NCBI GenBank assembly: GCA_030141605.1
Contig: JAQGDQ010000091.1
Location: 124,001-188,000 of the forward strand
From: Tubiluchus corallicola
Taxonomy: Eukaryota > Priapulida > Priapulimorpha > Priapulimorphida > Tubiluchidae
DNA length: 64,000 nt
Reading direction: 5' to 3'
Under the pieces are notes generated by a model. The model was not told the DNA's origin and did not search any database. It was given only the letters and a program-made list of their open reading frames with translations. The translations under genes were made by a program, and so were the position numbers. Below, in pieces: positions 35,915 through 48,700 of the stretch. Within the stretch, counting starts at the first letter, position 1. Each line of letters begins with the position of its first letter.

Positions 35915-38616
35915 TTAAGAAGGAGTCCGCGAGAGCACCATGCAGAGGGTGGCACATGAGGGGTGACGAATTTATATCATTTTTTTCTAACATGAAGGGC
36001 GACCCCCCAAAACCATGTAACCAAGATATCAAATCGATCGAGCTACTATTAGCAGAAAAATGACCACATCAAGAAATTGACCTCAAAAGAGGCAAAAAAT
36101 CGCTATTTTGGGGGGTTATTTTAACTTTTTCTCCTGTAGAAACTATTATAGATGGGTCGATGTAAGTTAGCTGGTACATAGACCCAGACATTGTCTTCTG
36201 ATATCCTAACTTTTTCTGACATACTATTAATAGTATCAGAGAACGGGATTTTTCAAATTCGGCTCTTTGTTGTTAAGAGTCCAGGGAGAGGTTAAGTTGT
36301 AAGGCTCATAACTCGCCCACTGCAGGGCTACAGAACTTCTGGTTTTCATGTATGTGTTAACCATCATCCTCACTAATAATATAAAAAAGAAAATTCGCTG
36401 GAGCCTGTTTCAGTGTTTAGTACTGGCACTTTAAAATTTCACAAAAATCAGCAAAATTCGCCTTTTTTGTAGTTAATCAATATTTTTTCTATCTATGTGC
36501 TGGATTATAAGTGACAAATCTGTATTCTAAATTTCATGAAAACGCACGAGCTAAGGTAATATCATGAATGACATTATATAGAGGGGGCACTGTTAGAAAA
36601 AATTACCATATCAACACACTTTTTTACTTTCCATAGTAATTCCGTCCATGTGTAAAAAGTAGACATACTTGGCTCAGGTCGTTATATGACAGTAGACAAT
36701 AGATTCCTTTGCCATGGAAATTACTAGACATTTGCGAATTTCATCTTAAATTGGTTTAGTTATGTCGGAATTTTCATATGACTACAAATATATTGACTCT
36801 TCTGATGGATTTCTGGACAGGACATCATGCATGCCCCTAGTACCGAGTCCGACCCTGATTCAGGGCATTCTCTACACACTGAATCGCTAGTGGATACCAG
36901 GAAAGACTAAACAATAAGCCCTCTAATAGAAAAGAAGTACCGATTGTTAAGATTGAGAGTCATTGCTAGCGAATGAATCTGACAACACTTGGTATATATA
37001 TATATATAAAATAGAAATCCGTTCATTTTTATACATCCGTTTATTTTTTATACTTTTTATATGAATAAGCTTCATGGCTATACATAGAAGATTATGAATG
37101 TCAGTACAAAAATGAAAAAACTACAAAACTCAGTCAGAATTAATTTCTCTAAGTCCAAAATACTGTTCCTATTGTAGCAGCATAATCCTATCACTGAAGA
37201 GTAGTACAAGTAATCAAAACCATAATATCTAAATAATAGAGAAAGAATTATCGATGCAGGTAGATTAGCACTAGAAGATAGATACAGAAATATAGACAAA
37301 TATATCATGGGGAAAGTGATAAAGTGAAAATCTTACAGTCTAAACATGAGACAATATAAGCGTATGGGTCGCTTCTAGGGGGATGGCGGTGATATTTAGC
37401 TCAGAAAATTTATTTGTGGCACAAAATCGATACTTCTGACAAAAAATATTAATAGTGTGATTGAATGATTGCGCCAATGGCACAAAAATTTTCGATGTTT
37501 TACAGTCTAAAAATCACCGGACAAATGATATCAAGTCTGTCCCATATTTTTTGGGCTTTCGCTCAGATTTAGGGCAATTTTCTTTGTGTCCTGGCTTGTA
37601 CGCATATGTAAGACAATGAGTAATAACTAGGTAATAACCTGTACATAACATTTACAAAGCATAGAAAATAAACAGTACATAAAACATTTTCCAGTCCTTG
37701 CAAGAAGCAATTTCCATTCCGTAGATATTTCATTTTTTTAAGATTGGAAGCGCTCTAAATGCGGTCCAGTGTCTTTAGTACAGTCACTATACAGGCAATA
37801 GAGTCACAATATTCGTTTCGTGCAGATAACTAGTCACAATGCCGCATTTAACGCTGGTAAACAGTCAAGAAAACGAACATTTTAGTTCAGCAGTGGCCGC
37901 CATCTTGAATGCTGGAGTCCAATCCTGTCGGTAGTTTAACCAATGTGCTGGCCAGGCCCCTAGTTGCCAAAGATGAATATTTATGATGTTTTGACGTATT
38001 TTGACAAGATTTGACAACTCATGTTTACCTACACGAAGCTTTTTGATGAACGTTGTTAGCTATATTTTCACCCTGATATATGCCTCTTTCGGGGGTCTTT
38101 TACAATAGGGTGGAAATTCGCTCCATCGAAATTGTCACTGCAGCATAGTGGGATGGGATGCTCTATTCACATACATATCGATATTTTTGTCCCCGCCCCC
38201 GCAGTGGGTGAGATATAAGACTTTGAAATGACTGAGTATTTGCATCTTGCACGTAATGTGAGCTTAAAGACCCCCAGTAGAGCCGAAAGAGGTGGGTTTG
38301 GGACAAAAGTCGAAAAGTCATTTTGGAGAACATAACAAGATCCAATACTGTGCAGAGTCAGATCTATTCAAACTCAGTGGTTGCTGCATGGCTAATCCTT
38401 CAAATATGAGTAAAAAATAGAGAAAAATAGGTATTTTTTCATGAAAATCGGCCTATGCCGTACCTCTGCTACCATGAGGAGTTGGGCCAAGCGGATTCAC
38501 ATAGTGAATACTAGTGACTAGTGGACCTCATACCCGAACTTTGGTCCGAATCGGTTACCTAGCCTTGTGCCGGGATTTTTCGATTTTGCATGGTCTTCTC
38601 GCGGACGCGCTCTTAA
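35915..38616. mobile_element. Large non-coding TIR-bounded element (about 2.7 kb)
   Basis: The left end, TTAAGAAGGAGTCCGCGAGA then GCACCATGCA (from 35915), and the right end, whose complement reads TTAAGAGCGCGTCCGCGAGA then AGACCATGCA, form an imperfect inverted repeat of about 30 bp. Both begin at a TTAA, which could be part of the repeat or a target duplication. The interior has no long frame and is interspersed with GC-richer, stop-rich text. Probably a non-autonomous DNA transposon of unassigned superfamily. Confidence 0.5.
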
Positions 38617-38619
38617 ATT

Positions 38620-39143
38620 TTTTGTAAGAAAAGAATTAATACAATCGTGTGATTAAAACTGGAAGTAACTATAACTCACTTAGCCTGTTATACCAATTGA
38701 CCAGAATTCCATACGAAAGTTTCGTGTCCTCTGGAAGCCATACAGAGTGAAGGGCACGTATATACGTTGTGATTGTAGCCTGAATAAACCAATAATTATG
38801 TTACATGCAGGCAAGCCTAAATTTAGCATTTACTGGTAGGCTAAAATTGATGTGCATACTGGATAATGTGTGGCTGTGGCTTGCATGACCTACTCATGAT
38901 CATTAACGACTAACGAGGCAAAATTAACAAGGGCTGTAGTATTCTTAGGTCTTTAGTGGCACACTTGAATTATCTATTTAAAAAAACTATGCTACAAACT
39001 GACAAGTCTTGCTATAATAACTATTTTCGTGCACAATGCATCATAACAATTTCGAATACGTTCACATTAAGCGGTCGTAAACAACGCTAGCTTAACGATA
39101 CCTTATTGAAGAACTCCTGCGCATGAGCGCAAAAACGACCAGA
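38620..39143. other. Non-coding stretch, no gene recognised
   Basis: Nothing identifiable between the two TIR elements. Confidence 0.4.
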
Positions 39144-39848
39144 CCGAGTAACGCACTAGCCGAAGTAGGACACTTCTGGTAAAACGTATGTGCTAAATTT
39201 GCGGAAAAGCAGCCCATGGGCAGCCCAAGTGAGGCACTTGCGATTTGTGTCGAGAATCGAGATTTATGACATAATAAAACATAAAACTAAATTTCTTTTA
39301 GAAAAAACCAACTTTATAACAATGTTGGATAGTCCTTGACAAGTTACAAATGTATTTTTTACAACAATATCATCATTATTATTAGCTCCATTAATATCAT
39401 CATAACATTAAACTAAGTATCTAATGCTTTAAAAAGAGAAACTATGTAGGGCACATAATTCGCTAACCCGTTTACTTAGTAGAAAGCAATTATTTGTTTA
39501 TAAGGGAGTGAAAAGGATCACCTGTCTGTGAAGCAAGGCAAAATAAAAAATGATATACCTTATGTAAATGTTGGAATCGCCTAAAAAGTGCGCTTATTTC
39601 ACTTCAAAGAAGATTAATATTGGCAAATATTAATTATACTAGCTCAGAATAAAATTATTGTATTTTAACAGATGTACAATAAATTATTCAACGTATATTG
39701 ACGTTTTTAATTATTATTATTATTACATAAACAAGTACAACTCACGGTGCCAGTACGCTTAACGACTCAATTCGCAAATTGTCTCCAGTGTCTTACTTGG
39801 GCAGCCCATGTACGCCAATTGTCCTACTTCGGCTAACGGATTACTCGG
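39144..39848. mobile_element. Non-autonomous TIR element (CCGAGTAAC family)
   Basis: CCGAGTAACGCACTAGCCGA then AGTAGGAC (39144-39171) is mirrored by GTCCTACTTCGGCTAACGGA then TTACTCGG (39821-39848), 28-bp inverted ends with few mismatches. A subterminal GCAGCCCATG also occurs near both ends in inverted setting. The interior is AT-rich and non-coding. The 21-mer ACGCTTAACGACTCAATTCGC is present both inside the right end (39755-39775) and just outside it (39857-39877). Confidence 0.6.
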
Positions 39849-39921
39849 CGCCCAACACGCTTAACGACTCAATTCGCGACAGTCTCTAGTCGTTGCGTTT
39901 CAAAGGCGAAATCACAGAAAC

Positions 39922-40125
39922 ATTTTGGGTATTAGATGGCCAAAGAAAATTTCAAACAAAGATCTATATGAAAAAATAAAAGAAGAACCTTGGACAAGAA
40001 AAATAAAAAGACGCCGTTTAAGATGGATTGGGCATATGCTTAGACTACCTGTTCCAGTGAAGATAGCTCTTCAATAAGCCATAGAACCAGCTAAAAAACC
40101 TGCAGGAGGACAAATGTTAACATAC
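39922..40125 (+). mobile_element. LINE reverse-transcriptase C-terminal fragment
   Basis: The plus strand reads ILGIRWPKKISNKDLYEKIK, then KRRRLRWIGHMLRLP, a stop, and AIEPAKKPAGGQ. The RRRLRWIGHxLRLP block is diagnostic of the region just after RT in non-LTR elements. It is probably the same family as the piece at 31518-32190, supplying the section missing there. Confidence 0.65.
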
Positions 40126-40144
40126 TTAGATTTTGTACAGAAAG

Positions 40145-41560
40145 ATTAAACACTTCAGCACAAAGTATACACAATAAAGTAGGGAAAGTCCTTCTGCGCA
40201 GTAGTTCGCGCAGTTAGTGTCGCCCTAGCGGCTATTCAGTACGGCCTGTTGTTGTCAGGTACGCAACAGCGCAGGCTGTGGGTACTGTAGCAGATGAATT
40301 GATGAGACCATCAAAACCAGCCCGGTTAAAAGGCGCTCATAAATTGCTCAGCAGTGAGTTGCAAAAACACAAAAAAATATCTTTTTAAATTTCGCAAGGA
40401 TGCAGCCAGGTAATTATAATAAAATGTTAATTATAACACAGTTTTGAAACTTTTGTTACTAGTTAAATATTTTGTACGCTAAGCAAAGACTGCAAGGCCT
40501 ACATCTCTCCTTGGCGATTTATAGCAGCTGTTATCTTTTTGAATATTATTTAAAGCAAGCATAAGACATTAAGAATAATTTGTAGTTAAAATAAAAATTA
40601 TTATAATCATATCTCAGAAAAATTAATAGGCTTATTTACAAAAGAAGTTAAGAAAGTTGATCAAAAGAAAGAACACCTGGCTCATGTAGTATTCGATTTC
40701 TGGAGAAATATTTTTTCTAAAAAACATTTCTATTTCATATGTTCTTATCAGGAAATATAACTTGAAGAAATATTAGGCATGACTTTCATGTGTAATACCT
40801 TTCATAGAAAAAAATCGATTTTTTCAGAAGAGCAAATAATTTTCCAGAACATAACTTAATCTAAGCATCTGCATGTTTTGTTAATTCCAAGTTAAAAAAT
40901 GTTTAAAAAGCATATAATCATACATTGGCCTTTGTTATGAGTTGGAGTTAGTTATAAAATTACGTTGAACAAGCAGAGATGCATTTACGACATTGCTCCT
41001 CTTTTTTATTATCAGTGAACAAAAAATAACTGAAGGAAACATCAGAGCTGTCATCCTAAGCAGCCGACATAACTTCCACCTCTATAACAACCAACTAACT
41101 ATGTCAAAACCTAGTTAAAGAATTCAGGCGAGAAGCATAAATTAGAATCTGCACGCGTGTCATAATACCTTATAATATCATGTGCAGACATTACTTATAT
41201 TTGGCCTAATTTTTTAAGATTCAGTTAGGCTTACATCAAAATAAATGTTCATTAAATACAGTTTGCTTATGTGTAAAAAATGCACTTGTATAATGTTCTT
41301 TTGTTTTGTTTATTAATTAGACTCTTTAGTATTATTTTAATGCATGTAATTTGCAGCTTGATTCAGTTCCCTATTTGAATCATTTACTTTATTTCAAAAT
41401 TATTTCAATATTTATATCAAAATCGTAATTACATATTATGTTTTTCTTACGTTTCCTTGCTATTATTACATCATTTACTTTATTACATCAATTTCATTGA
41501 GTCATCTACAAAAGCACGCATATCTTTAATAATTTTTTCATTTGCATTTAAGTAAGGTGA
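40145..41560. other. Non-coding AT-rich stretch, no gene recognised
   Basis: No coding signal; a GC-richer patch at about 40185-40330 is without recognisable frames. Confidence 0.4.
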
Positions 41561-41564
41561 GTGT

Positions 41565-41594
41565 GTTAATGACCGTATGGTCGTACACTCACCT
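41565..41594. repeat. Short cruciform-capable palindrome
   Basis: AGGTGAGTGT faces ACACTCACCT (10 bp), with an inner GACC/GGTC pair around GTAT. A CT tract followed by a GA tract at about 41693-41737 could also fold on itself. Confidence 0.6.
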
Positions 41595-42261
41595 CACACT
41601 ACTCAAATCATTTTATTTATTGTTTATTTATGTGTACAATATTGTATTTTGATGTGTGAAATAAAATTCATAGTTCTGTCTTCCTTTTAACTCTCTCTCT
41701 CTCCCTCTCTTTCTCTCTAAGAGAGGGAGGGAGAGAAAAATCAATAAATCAATGAAAAATGCAGAGGCAGCCCATCACGCAGTCAGCTAGCCTCTTTCCT
41801 CAGGAAAAACAATGAAATTTTACTTACAAGAAAACTGAACAGGCATTTGCAAGTACATAATGCTTATTGCTACAATTTTTTTCTTTTCATGAAATGTTTT
41901 CAGTTTTTTAAACTAATAATTGCTTTTAATTGAGATATACTTCTTTTATTAAAAACGCAAAAGTGATTTTGGCTTATCAAAATTGCACGTATGCCAACAC
42001 TACTGGTGAACTTAATAATATTATTATTACAGTCAATGCGGCGCTCCAAATTTTTTACTGAATCGCCGTTTGATGCCGCCAGCATAGCCGCTAATCGCAA
42101 AAATGAAATACGTAACAATATTTCGTCACTTCCTCTTTATACACTTTGCTTCAGCATTGATCCTTAGAAATAAATCCACTTGGGGCATTGCAGCGTGTAG
42201 GGAGTCCTGGCATAGAGAGGTAAGCAGAATCATGTTCCTCGTATCCATTAATGATGATGAT

Positions 42262-42360
42262 GTCTCTAGTGTCCTACTTGGGCCCATGTAGACGGCTAGA
42301 CGCGTCCTGCTTGGGCTACGCCAATAGTCCTACTTCGGTTAGTGGGTTACTCGGCGCCCA
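42262..42360. mobile_element. Second right end of the CCGAGTAAC TIR family
   Basis: GTCCTACTTCGGTTAGTGGG then TTACTCGGCGCCCA at 42327-42360 repeats 39821-39854 with a few changes, and the upstream TAGTGTCCTACTTGGGCCCA also matches. I could not find a matching left end nearby, so it is a truncated copy. Confidence 0.55.
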
Positions 42361-42879
42361 ACACAGGAAGATATTGCTCATTGCCAAACCACTTGTCTTA
42401 GTGTCAATATGGGAAGTTAAGAAGTGTTAAGCCTATATTAGGCCTAAATCCTAAAATTCGTTAGATGTTGTTTTGGATCAGTCGATTAGGCTTAACCAAA
42501 AATATTTATTTCCATTTGGTATTGACCTGTCTTGTTAAATTTGTTGTCTATAATTTTTATTATAAGTTGGCGATTGTTTCTGCAAGGCGGGTTTTTTTGC
42601 TAGCTGCTAGATGCATTTAGTTAATTAATTCAATTTTTTAATTCAATTCATTTTCTTAGATGTCTCAAAAAATCTGGTGAGTGCAGTGCACGCTATGGCG
42701 TAGTGGCTATGCTAACTACAATCTGACATCAAGGGATTGCAGAAAATTCAACAATTAAGAAAAAAGTAAAAGTGAAAGATCTCAGTAAAAAAAAGAGATT
42801 TAAAAATTTTAATTCAGTGTATTCAAGTTGCCGATGACTTAATAATAAATTAGAGTCATTGTTAATAATAAATTAGAGT

Positions 42880-43904
42880 CATTGCATGGAGTGATAAGGG
42901 AAAAAAGCCTAGTGTTATAGGAATTGTGGAAACCAATTAGGGGGAAGGAGAATTAGTGAAAATTGAGGGTTATAAAGTGTTCCAGCTGAATAGAAATAAA
43001 TATGGGGGCGGGCGGTTGTTATTATTGGTAATTAATAATGACTTAAAAAATGTAACAATAAAGGCAGGCCAGTATAATAAAGTAGGAGAACAATTATGGA
43101 TTGTAATGGATAATTCAAAAGTAAAATTATTGTAAAAGTAAAGTAGGATTATTGTATGCACCTCAGGAAAGTAGTACAGATAAAAAAGAAATGAAGAAAA
43201 TGTATGCACAAATATGAAAGCAAGTACAAAAAGCAAAAAATGAAAACCAGAAGTGCTTGCTTACAGGTGACTTTAATGCAAAAGTGGGAAATATTATCAA
43301 AGGTAATAATGATGAAACAACGTGGGCAGGAAAAATGTTACTAAATTTGATTAAAAAACAGAGTCTAGTAATAATAAATGCAACTGAAGAATGCTCAAGA
43401 ATTTGGACAAAAGAAGAAGCAGGGAAAAAATCTGTTATTGATTATATTATAATAAGTGCAAATGATGTAAATGCACGTAAGTTTACACTTGTTGACGAAC
43501 AAAAACTGTATGGAATGTACAGAGTGACTGGTAGTGGTGGGAAAAAAATTATATACACAGACAACAATACATTATATAGTGAATTTGATTGGTTTGAGAT
43601 TAACAAAATGAAAAGAGATAAAAGTGATGAGACAAAAAAGTTAGTAGTGTCTAATAAAAATACAATGAACAGATACAAAAATGAAACTGATGATCAAATA
43701 TTTAGCAAAGTCTGGAGCAGTAACAGATCCATTCAGAGCAAATACGATGGGTTAATTAATCAAGTTGCGGCAGTAGGAGACGGGTGCCTTTCTCTTACAG
43801 ATGACAGTAATAGAGGACAGCAACTGTTTCATTTTAGTAGCCTGATTTGTGAAGTGTGCCTGGCATGTGCAGGTGTCATTGCTACTGGCACACGTGCCAG
43901 TTAA
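42880..43904 (+). mobile_element. LINE endonuclease-domain fragment
   Basis: With small frameshifts the plus strand reads IGIVETN, KIEGYKVFQLNRNKYGGG, KVGEQLWIVMDNSKVKLL (42905-43135), then an open run with LLTGDFNAKVGN (43257 on), NLIKKQSLVIINATEEC, WTKEE and VIDYIIIS. These are the E-T, G-D-F-N and I-D-Y/F motifs of the endonuclease/exonuclease/phosphatase domain at the N-terminus of LINE ORF2. The frame runs into the EN-RT linker and ends at 43904 without RT. Stops upstream show it is inactive. Confidence 0.7.
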
Positions 43905-44200
43905 TTTGTGCATTAATCACTATGTTACAGTTTCGTCATACAGGTCAGTCACAACAGTATTTTCTGGATCGGATATGGATATTCTCATCATACAGGCAGT
44001 GAAGTGTTTAATGTATGAATTTCAAGTAAAACAATGAAATTCATGAGCAATTTTAAATTAATTTTAAAGTAAAACAGCAGACACACCTTTTTGCAACAGG
44101 TGGTTGTTGAAATACACTTTGTCATTGCATGTCCTTGTCTAGTAAAGTAGTATGTATAATAACATTAATGTCACAATGGAAACTTTATGCGATACAATAG

Positions 44201-45609
44201 TGTAACGATCTGACGTCTGGGGGTAGTTTGTTTGATCGAAGGTAGTCGCTGGGGTAACAATTTGACTGGCCTGACCGAGCTAAAGAAAGGGGCGACCAAT
44301 CATCTACCCGTTAGCTCCAGACAGTGGCGAGCTTATAGGCAGTCTACGGGGGGCCTGTCTATTGAGCAGAGTGGTTCGGGTGTGGGATGTGCAGTTTACT
44401 TTGCTTGGAGTAATCTGTTGTACTCACTGTGATAATGCAAACGACGATGTATAGGCAACTAATGCACAAACAATCAATTGTATAAATATTCTAGAAATAA
44501 TTATTTGAGCAAACAAACAAAAAAAATGTATGAAAAAACACAGTCATTAGTCAAACACTAATTTAACTAAGTTTGAATGTGCTAAATATTACGGTATCTA
44601 CTTACGGTAGACCTACACTGTCAAGTCAATAAACAAACAAATAAATTGGCAAATAATGCTCAACAACTAAACCTAACTAAAAGGGTACCTATTTGCCTAA
44701 CTACATGCCACCCCAAATGGTGTAGTCCTCGCTAGCGCTATGATGATCGTCCAGTATTATCACACTTAGAAAATACACCATGGAGGTTGCGTAGTACTAC
44801 TAAGTTTAACGTAGGGCGCCTCTATGATGAGGTTGCAGCTCAGCGTCTATTAGTATCACTACCAATTTCTTGAATACCCAGGATGTTAAGTCCAGCTTCC
44901 ACGCAACTGCTAACATCAGATAAGCAAAAACTAAATTGTGCAACTTACAGTCTCTGGGTTGTTACCGTACTGGGGGTGCCTCGTCACCTCAAACATGGAT
45001 CCGCCTCTAACGGTTTGTCGGTACACCAATAGCACTTCCCAACAATACGAACACAGCAATGAGACAAAGTCTTAATTGTCACCGAACTTTGTGGAAATCG
45101 CTACCACCAAAAACATCTGTCCACTCAGTTGTCCAATGGTTTCAGACCTCATGAACAAAGTCACCATACGTTATAACTGACTACGTGGACAATACTACTT
45201 GCACGTCATATCAGTCTACGTGCCGTACCTGGAGTCAAGTTGCTGACCTCTTTTTGATACCTGCGAGAGTAGTCGCATAGGTATACGCTGGCTTCCTACA
45301 GCTATCATTATAAGCGATTAAACTGGCCCTCCCGCAGTACTTACTAACCTTGGCTAATGGCTATAGGCTATAGAAACGATCTTTTTAATGCTAATGTTAT
45401 TTTACTTCCACATTTGAATAAAAAAGTAGAATACGTAATGATATGCACAGCATAGAAGAGTCAAAAATGAGTAGAGTTTGTGTTTTCTTTCCAAACTCTG
45501 CAATTGGGATGACCAACCAACTGACAGACCAACTGAACAAACACCACACTCACATGACGCGAGCCACTGCACAAGTCCATTTATGTGGGAAGATGAAATG
45601 GACGTTACA
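44201..45609 (-). repeat. 3' LTR of the gypsy element
   Basis: 1409 bp, with inverted tips TGTAACG and CGTTACA. It is offset from its partner by exactly 6405 bp throughout. Short frames inside (for example 44232-44432) recur in the other LTR and are not genes. Confidence 0.95.
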
Positions 45610-45630
45610 TCAGCATCCCCCTTATTGAGC
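45610..45630 (-). promoter_or_regulatory. Polypurine tract before the 3' LTR
   Basis: On the minus strand AATAAGGGGGATGCTGA directly precedes the LTR, the expected place for plus-strand priming. Confidence 0.55.
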
Positions 45631-45791
45631 GCTAAAATACCGGAGCGCTGCTTGCGAGCAAAGGGTTTTAGTGCTTAAAAAAGGTCATTTGTCATAAGGC
45701 ATCATACTTGACACCGTCATTCAAAACAATATCAAATCAAAATTTTCCTGATTTTCTTAATGTGATTATTATTGTACTCGCATAGTACTAT

Positions 45792-48700
45792 TTACAGTGC
45801 CTTTTGTGTTAAGGCAAACAGGGGTGCAGCAGTTTGGCTAAAGTGAGGAATAAATCTGCGGTAGAAACCTACCATTCCCAGGAAAGAACGCACCTGTGTT
45901 TTGGTGACCAGACGAGAAAATTGCTGTATGGCTTGGATCTTTTGTGGTTGTGGGCGTAGACGGTTACGACCTACCACATATGTTAGAAAATCGGCTTCCT
46001 TGCGAGCAAAGAAGCATTTCTTTGGCTTTACCGTGAGACCGACAGCCCTAAGACAATAGAGTACCATGTCAATATGTGTTAGGTGTGCATCCCAGCTTGG
46101 TGACTTTATGCGTATGTCATCGATAAATCCACGAGCACAATGTATGACTTCCTCAAGGATTATGTCTATTAACTGCTGTGAAGTTTGGGCGGCATTCTGT
46201 AGCCCAAATGGCATTACTTTAAATTCCCATTTGCCGAAGTCGGTGATAAAGGCAGATACTGGTCTAGACTCCTTGGCCAGAGGAATCTGCCAGTATGCCT
46301 TTGTCATATCTAGACTGGTAAGCCATTCTGATCCGTGAAGTTCATCAAGGATCTCGTCCATCCTTGGGATAGGATATTGCATAAAATGAGTTTGTTTGTT
46401 GACGGCTCGGAAGTCAATGCAGAATCTAATTGAGCTGTCTTTCTTGATCAAAATGACAGCAGGAGACGACCAAGGAGAGTCTGATTTTTGGATAACATCC
46501 AATCTTTCCATTTCTAGGAGCTCCTTCCTCACTGCTTCTTTCCTAGATTGGGGTATCCGATATGTACGTTGGCGTACAGGTGTGGTATCCGACAGCAGGA
46601 TACGATGCTCGATTATGTCTGTTTTCCCGGGTATATCTGTGAACATGTCTGCAAACTTGTTCAGCAGAGTACATAACTGCTGCTTTTGAACATTGGTAAG
46701 ATGATCAGGGATGTGTATGTCACTTACAAACTGCTGTTGCTCTGCACCAGGAGGAAATGCGTAGTCCGGTAACTCTGCTAATTTTATGGGCGAGGGTTGT
46801 AGGCTACCCTGCCAGTCATCATCAACTGTACTCAGATCATCCACTCCTGGAAAGGGTATTTCACTCTCTGAGCACTTGGCATACAAAGCGAAGCTTTCAG
46901 ATCTGCGCACAAAAGGCTTTAGTAAATTGACATGAAACGTCTTCGTATAAGGTTTTGCACCTTTCTTAGCAATTGAAACCTTATATGTGTGATCAGACAG
47001 TTTATCAATGACCTCAAATGGGCCTTGCCACAATTTTGAGAGCTTCTTCTTCGACTCAGGCAATAAAACAAGTACCTCCTGGCCCACTTCCAGTGACCTA
47101 GTGGACGACATCCTGTCGTACCACTTTTTCTGAGCAATTTTCGCTTGCCGTAGGGATTCATGAGCTTCTTCGGTACTGTTCTCCAGTTCACTGATAATTC
47201 GATCAACATAATCATCAACTTGTTCGAAAACAGGTGGCTCTAAGCAACCCCACCTTCTGCGCAAAGCAGCCATGGGTCCTCTAACGGGGAAACCATACAC
47301 CAATTCAAATGGAGAATACTTTAGAGACTCCTGAGGGACTTCTCTATAAGCAAAGAGAACGAACTGAAGTAACTCATCCCAGGGTAAAGACCTTTGGGTT
47401 TGTGCAAGCTTCCTCAAAGAACTCTTTAGGGAACTGTTAAACTTTTCTGTAACTCCCTGTGTCATCGGGTGATAGGGTGTCGCAAAGATACCTTTGATTC
47501 CCAGGGCTTCCTCTAAGTTGGCAATCAAAGTTGAAGTAAATTGTGTACCCCTATCGGAGAGGATTTCTCTCGGAATTCCGTGACGGCAAATGAATTGTAG
47601 TAAAGCACGAGCTACTGCTGAGGCAGTTTCTGATTCTAAAGCATAGGCATCTGGGTACCTCGTGGCCTGGTCCACAATGACAAGTGCATATTTACTTCCA
47701 GATCTGGTACGGGGCAAAGGACCAATTAAATCGATGCAGATTTGTGCAAAGGGTTCCTTTGTAATAGGCAATGGCTTAAGTGGGGCTCGATCTGCTTTGT
47801 GAAGTCTAGATGCTTTTTGGCAAGCAGGACAAGAACGAACATAGTTTTTAATGCATGTCAAAATCTTGGGCCAATAGTAATGTGCCAAGACCCTGTCAAT
47901 GGTCTTCCGCATACCCTGATGGGCAGAAGGCAACTTATCATGGGCCAACACCAACACTTGTTGCCTTCGAGGCTTTGGTACCACCAGCAAATCAGTCGGC
48001 ATACCACGTGAACTTCGACGCATTGTGTGCAACACGTTGTCACGCAAAAAGTATCCATTTCCTTGCTCCTGGCACTCTGCTTCAGGTTTCACCTGGTCAA
48101 ACAGATTTCTCAGGGTAATATCATCCCTTTGTTCTCTTGCCAAATCTGCACGGTTCATTAAGTTGATTAACATTTGTTGTTTTTGTGCTTGGGCAAATCT
48201 TTTTCGAGGTAATGGAATGTCAGAAGCTTTCAACTGCTGAGCTTCTTGTTCTTCCTTTTCTCGTGTTGCTTCAGCTTTCGCAGCTGAGCGAGTCATCACG
48301 GGCAAGCTGACAGTTTTTAACTGTCCATCCTGCTTCTGTTGCTTGCAAAGTTGTGTCTCACCATTTGGTGTAGAAGGAAAGGCCTCGTTCTTTTGCTTGG
48401 ACTTCTCTGGCAGAAATGGACTGATTTCTGTGATGAAGTCGTTTCCTAACAAAAGAGGGACTGGGCTGCCCACAGACACTGCAACAGTCAAATACCCAGT
48501 GGCATATGGTGACTCCAGTTCTACAACTGCTACCGGGCAAGATTTATCACAACTGTGAATACATAGTAAGTCATGGCTAACTCCATCGACATACTGTTCG
48601 GAGCGTACAAATCTAGGATTAACAACACTGTGTGTCGCACCAGTGTCTCTGAGTCCGACAATTTCCTGACCATTCAACTTGGCAGAAAAATAAGGCTCAC

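Noticed and set aside
44232-44432. 66-codon frame in the LTR (also at 50637-50837)
   Set aside because: Present identically in both LTRs and without similarity to any family; LTR sequence.
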